In this document: positions 63,990 through 64,000 of the stretch, in pieces | Layout of the letters: the number at the start of each line of letters is the position of its first letter | Numbering within the stretch: position 1 is the first letter of the stretch | From: Bacillus sp. DTU_2020_1000418_1_SI_GHA_SEK_038 | GTDB taxonomy: Bacteria > Bacillota > Bacilli > Bacillales > Cytobacillaceae | Reading direction: 5' to 3' | DNA length: 64,000 nucleotides | Assembly (NCBI RefSeq): GCF_032341175.1 | Contig: NZ_CP135435.1 | Span: forward strand, 2,108,001 to 2,172,000 | Position numbers and translations under genes: made by a program | The notes under the pieces: generated by a model | The model's input: the letters and a program-made list of their open reading frames with translations, nothing else | What the model was told of the DNA's origin: nothing | Database searches by the model: none

Positions 63990-64000
63990 TTCTTCGGCTC

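Overview
The window is chromosomal DNA of a low-GC, endospore-forming member of the Bacillaceae. The evidence is a tlp - spoVK-like - yneP - yneQ - yneR - plsY block at one end and yneT - parE - parC in the middle, a gene order familiar from Bacillus subtilis, together with strong Shine-Dalgarno sites, TTG/GTG starts and hairpin-plus-T-run terminators. No rRNA, tRNA or intact insertion sequence was seen.

Region 1 (about 1-12.2 kb) is core genome with lineage-specific additions: spore protein Tlp, a double-AAA CbxX/SpoVK-like ATPase, thioesterase YneP, YneQ, HesB-like YneR, a CPBP protease, a chemoreceptor, a CapA-like protein, a histidine kinase, PlsY and a GH18 spore/wall glycosidase. Between capA and the kinase lies a HesB-family selenoprotein gene with an in-frame TGA followed by a convincing bacterial SECIS hairpin.

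Region 2 (about 12.3-35.4 kb) is a purine-catabolism island lying between plsY/GH18 and yneT. On the minus strand is a xanthine-dehydrogenase operon (2Fe-2S, MocA, FAD and molybdopterin subunits, two XdhC-type proteins, an NCS2 purine permease and adenine deaminase), preceded by a guanine-class purine riboswitch with a terminator. Divergent to it are a DUF2294 gene, a leader RNA with mutually exclusive terminator and antiterminator, and a 15-gene bacterial microcompartment (BMC) operon: cyclic amidohydrolase, cysteine hydrolase, UbiX, UbiD, three BMC-H proteins, one divergent tandem-BMC-like protein, a flavoprotein-like protein, a BMC-P vertex protein, an AdeC-like deaminase, a cyclase-family hydrolase, a DUF1989 protein, an M20 hydrolase and a TRZ/ATZ amidohydrolase. 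No aldehyde dehydrogenase, alcohol dehydrogenase or phosphotransacylase is present. I infer a compartment for purine or imidazole ring degradation.

Region 3 (35.4-42.6 kb) returns to core genes: yneT, parE, parC, a secreted repeat protein, a staygreen-family protein and a tiny ORF.

Region 4 (43-51.9 kb) begins with a decayed tyrosine recombinase and holds a minus-strand six-gene cassette: ClpA/B-type AAA ATPase, membrane-SH3 protein, Ser/Thr kinase, coiled-coil protein, zinc-ribbon/FHA protein and an NrdG-like radical SAM protein. I do not recognise it as a named system. Repeated T-[VIL]-[RK]-[ML] motifs in the kinase N-terminus and in the FHA protein suggest a phosphothreonine-FHA circuit.

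Region 5 (51.9-64 kb) is a type III-B CRISPR-Cas locus on the minus strand: cas6, three consecutive CARF-type genes, cmr1-cmr6 and a three-spacer array whose processed tag would be ATTGAAAC. The CARF genes are a CARF-histidine phosphatase fusion, a CARF protein split by a frameshift at an A7 run, and a Csx1/TM1812-type CARF-HEPN nuclease. The Cmr2 lacks an N-terminal HD nuclease, so interference probably relies on Cmr4 and on cyclic-oligoadenylate signalling to the CARF effectors. The CARF-phosphatase fusion and the kinase/FHA/AAA/radical-SAM cassette are the best candidates for undescribed biology.
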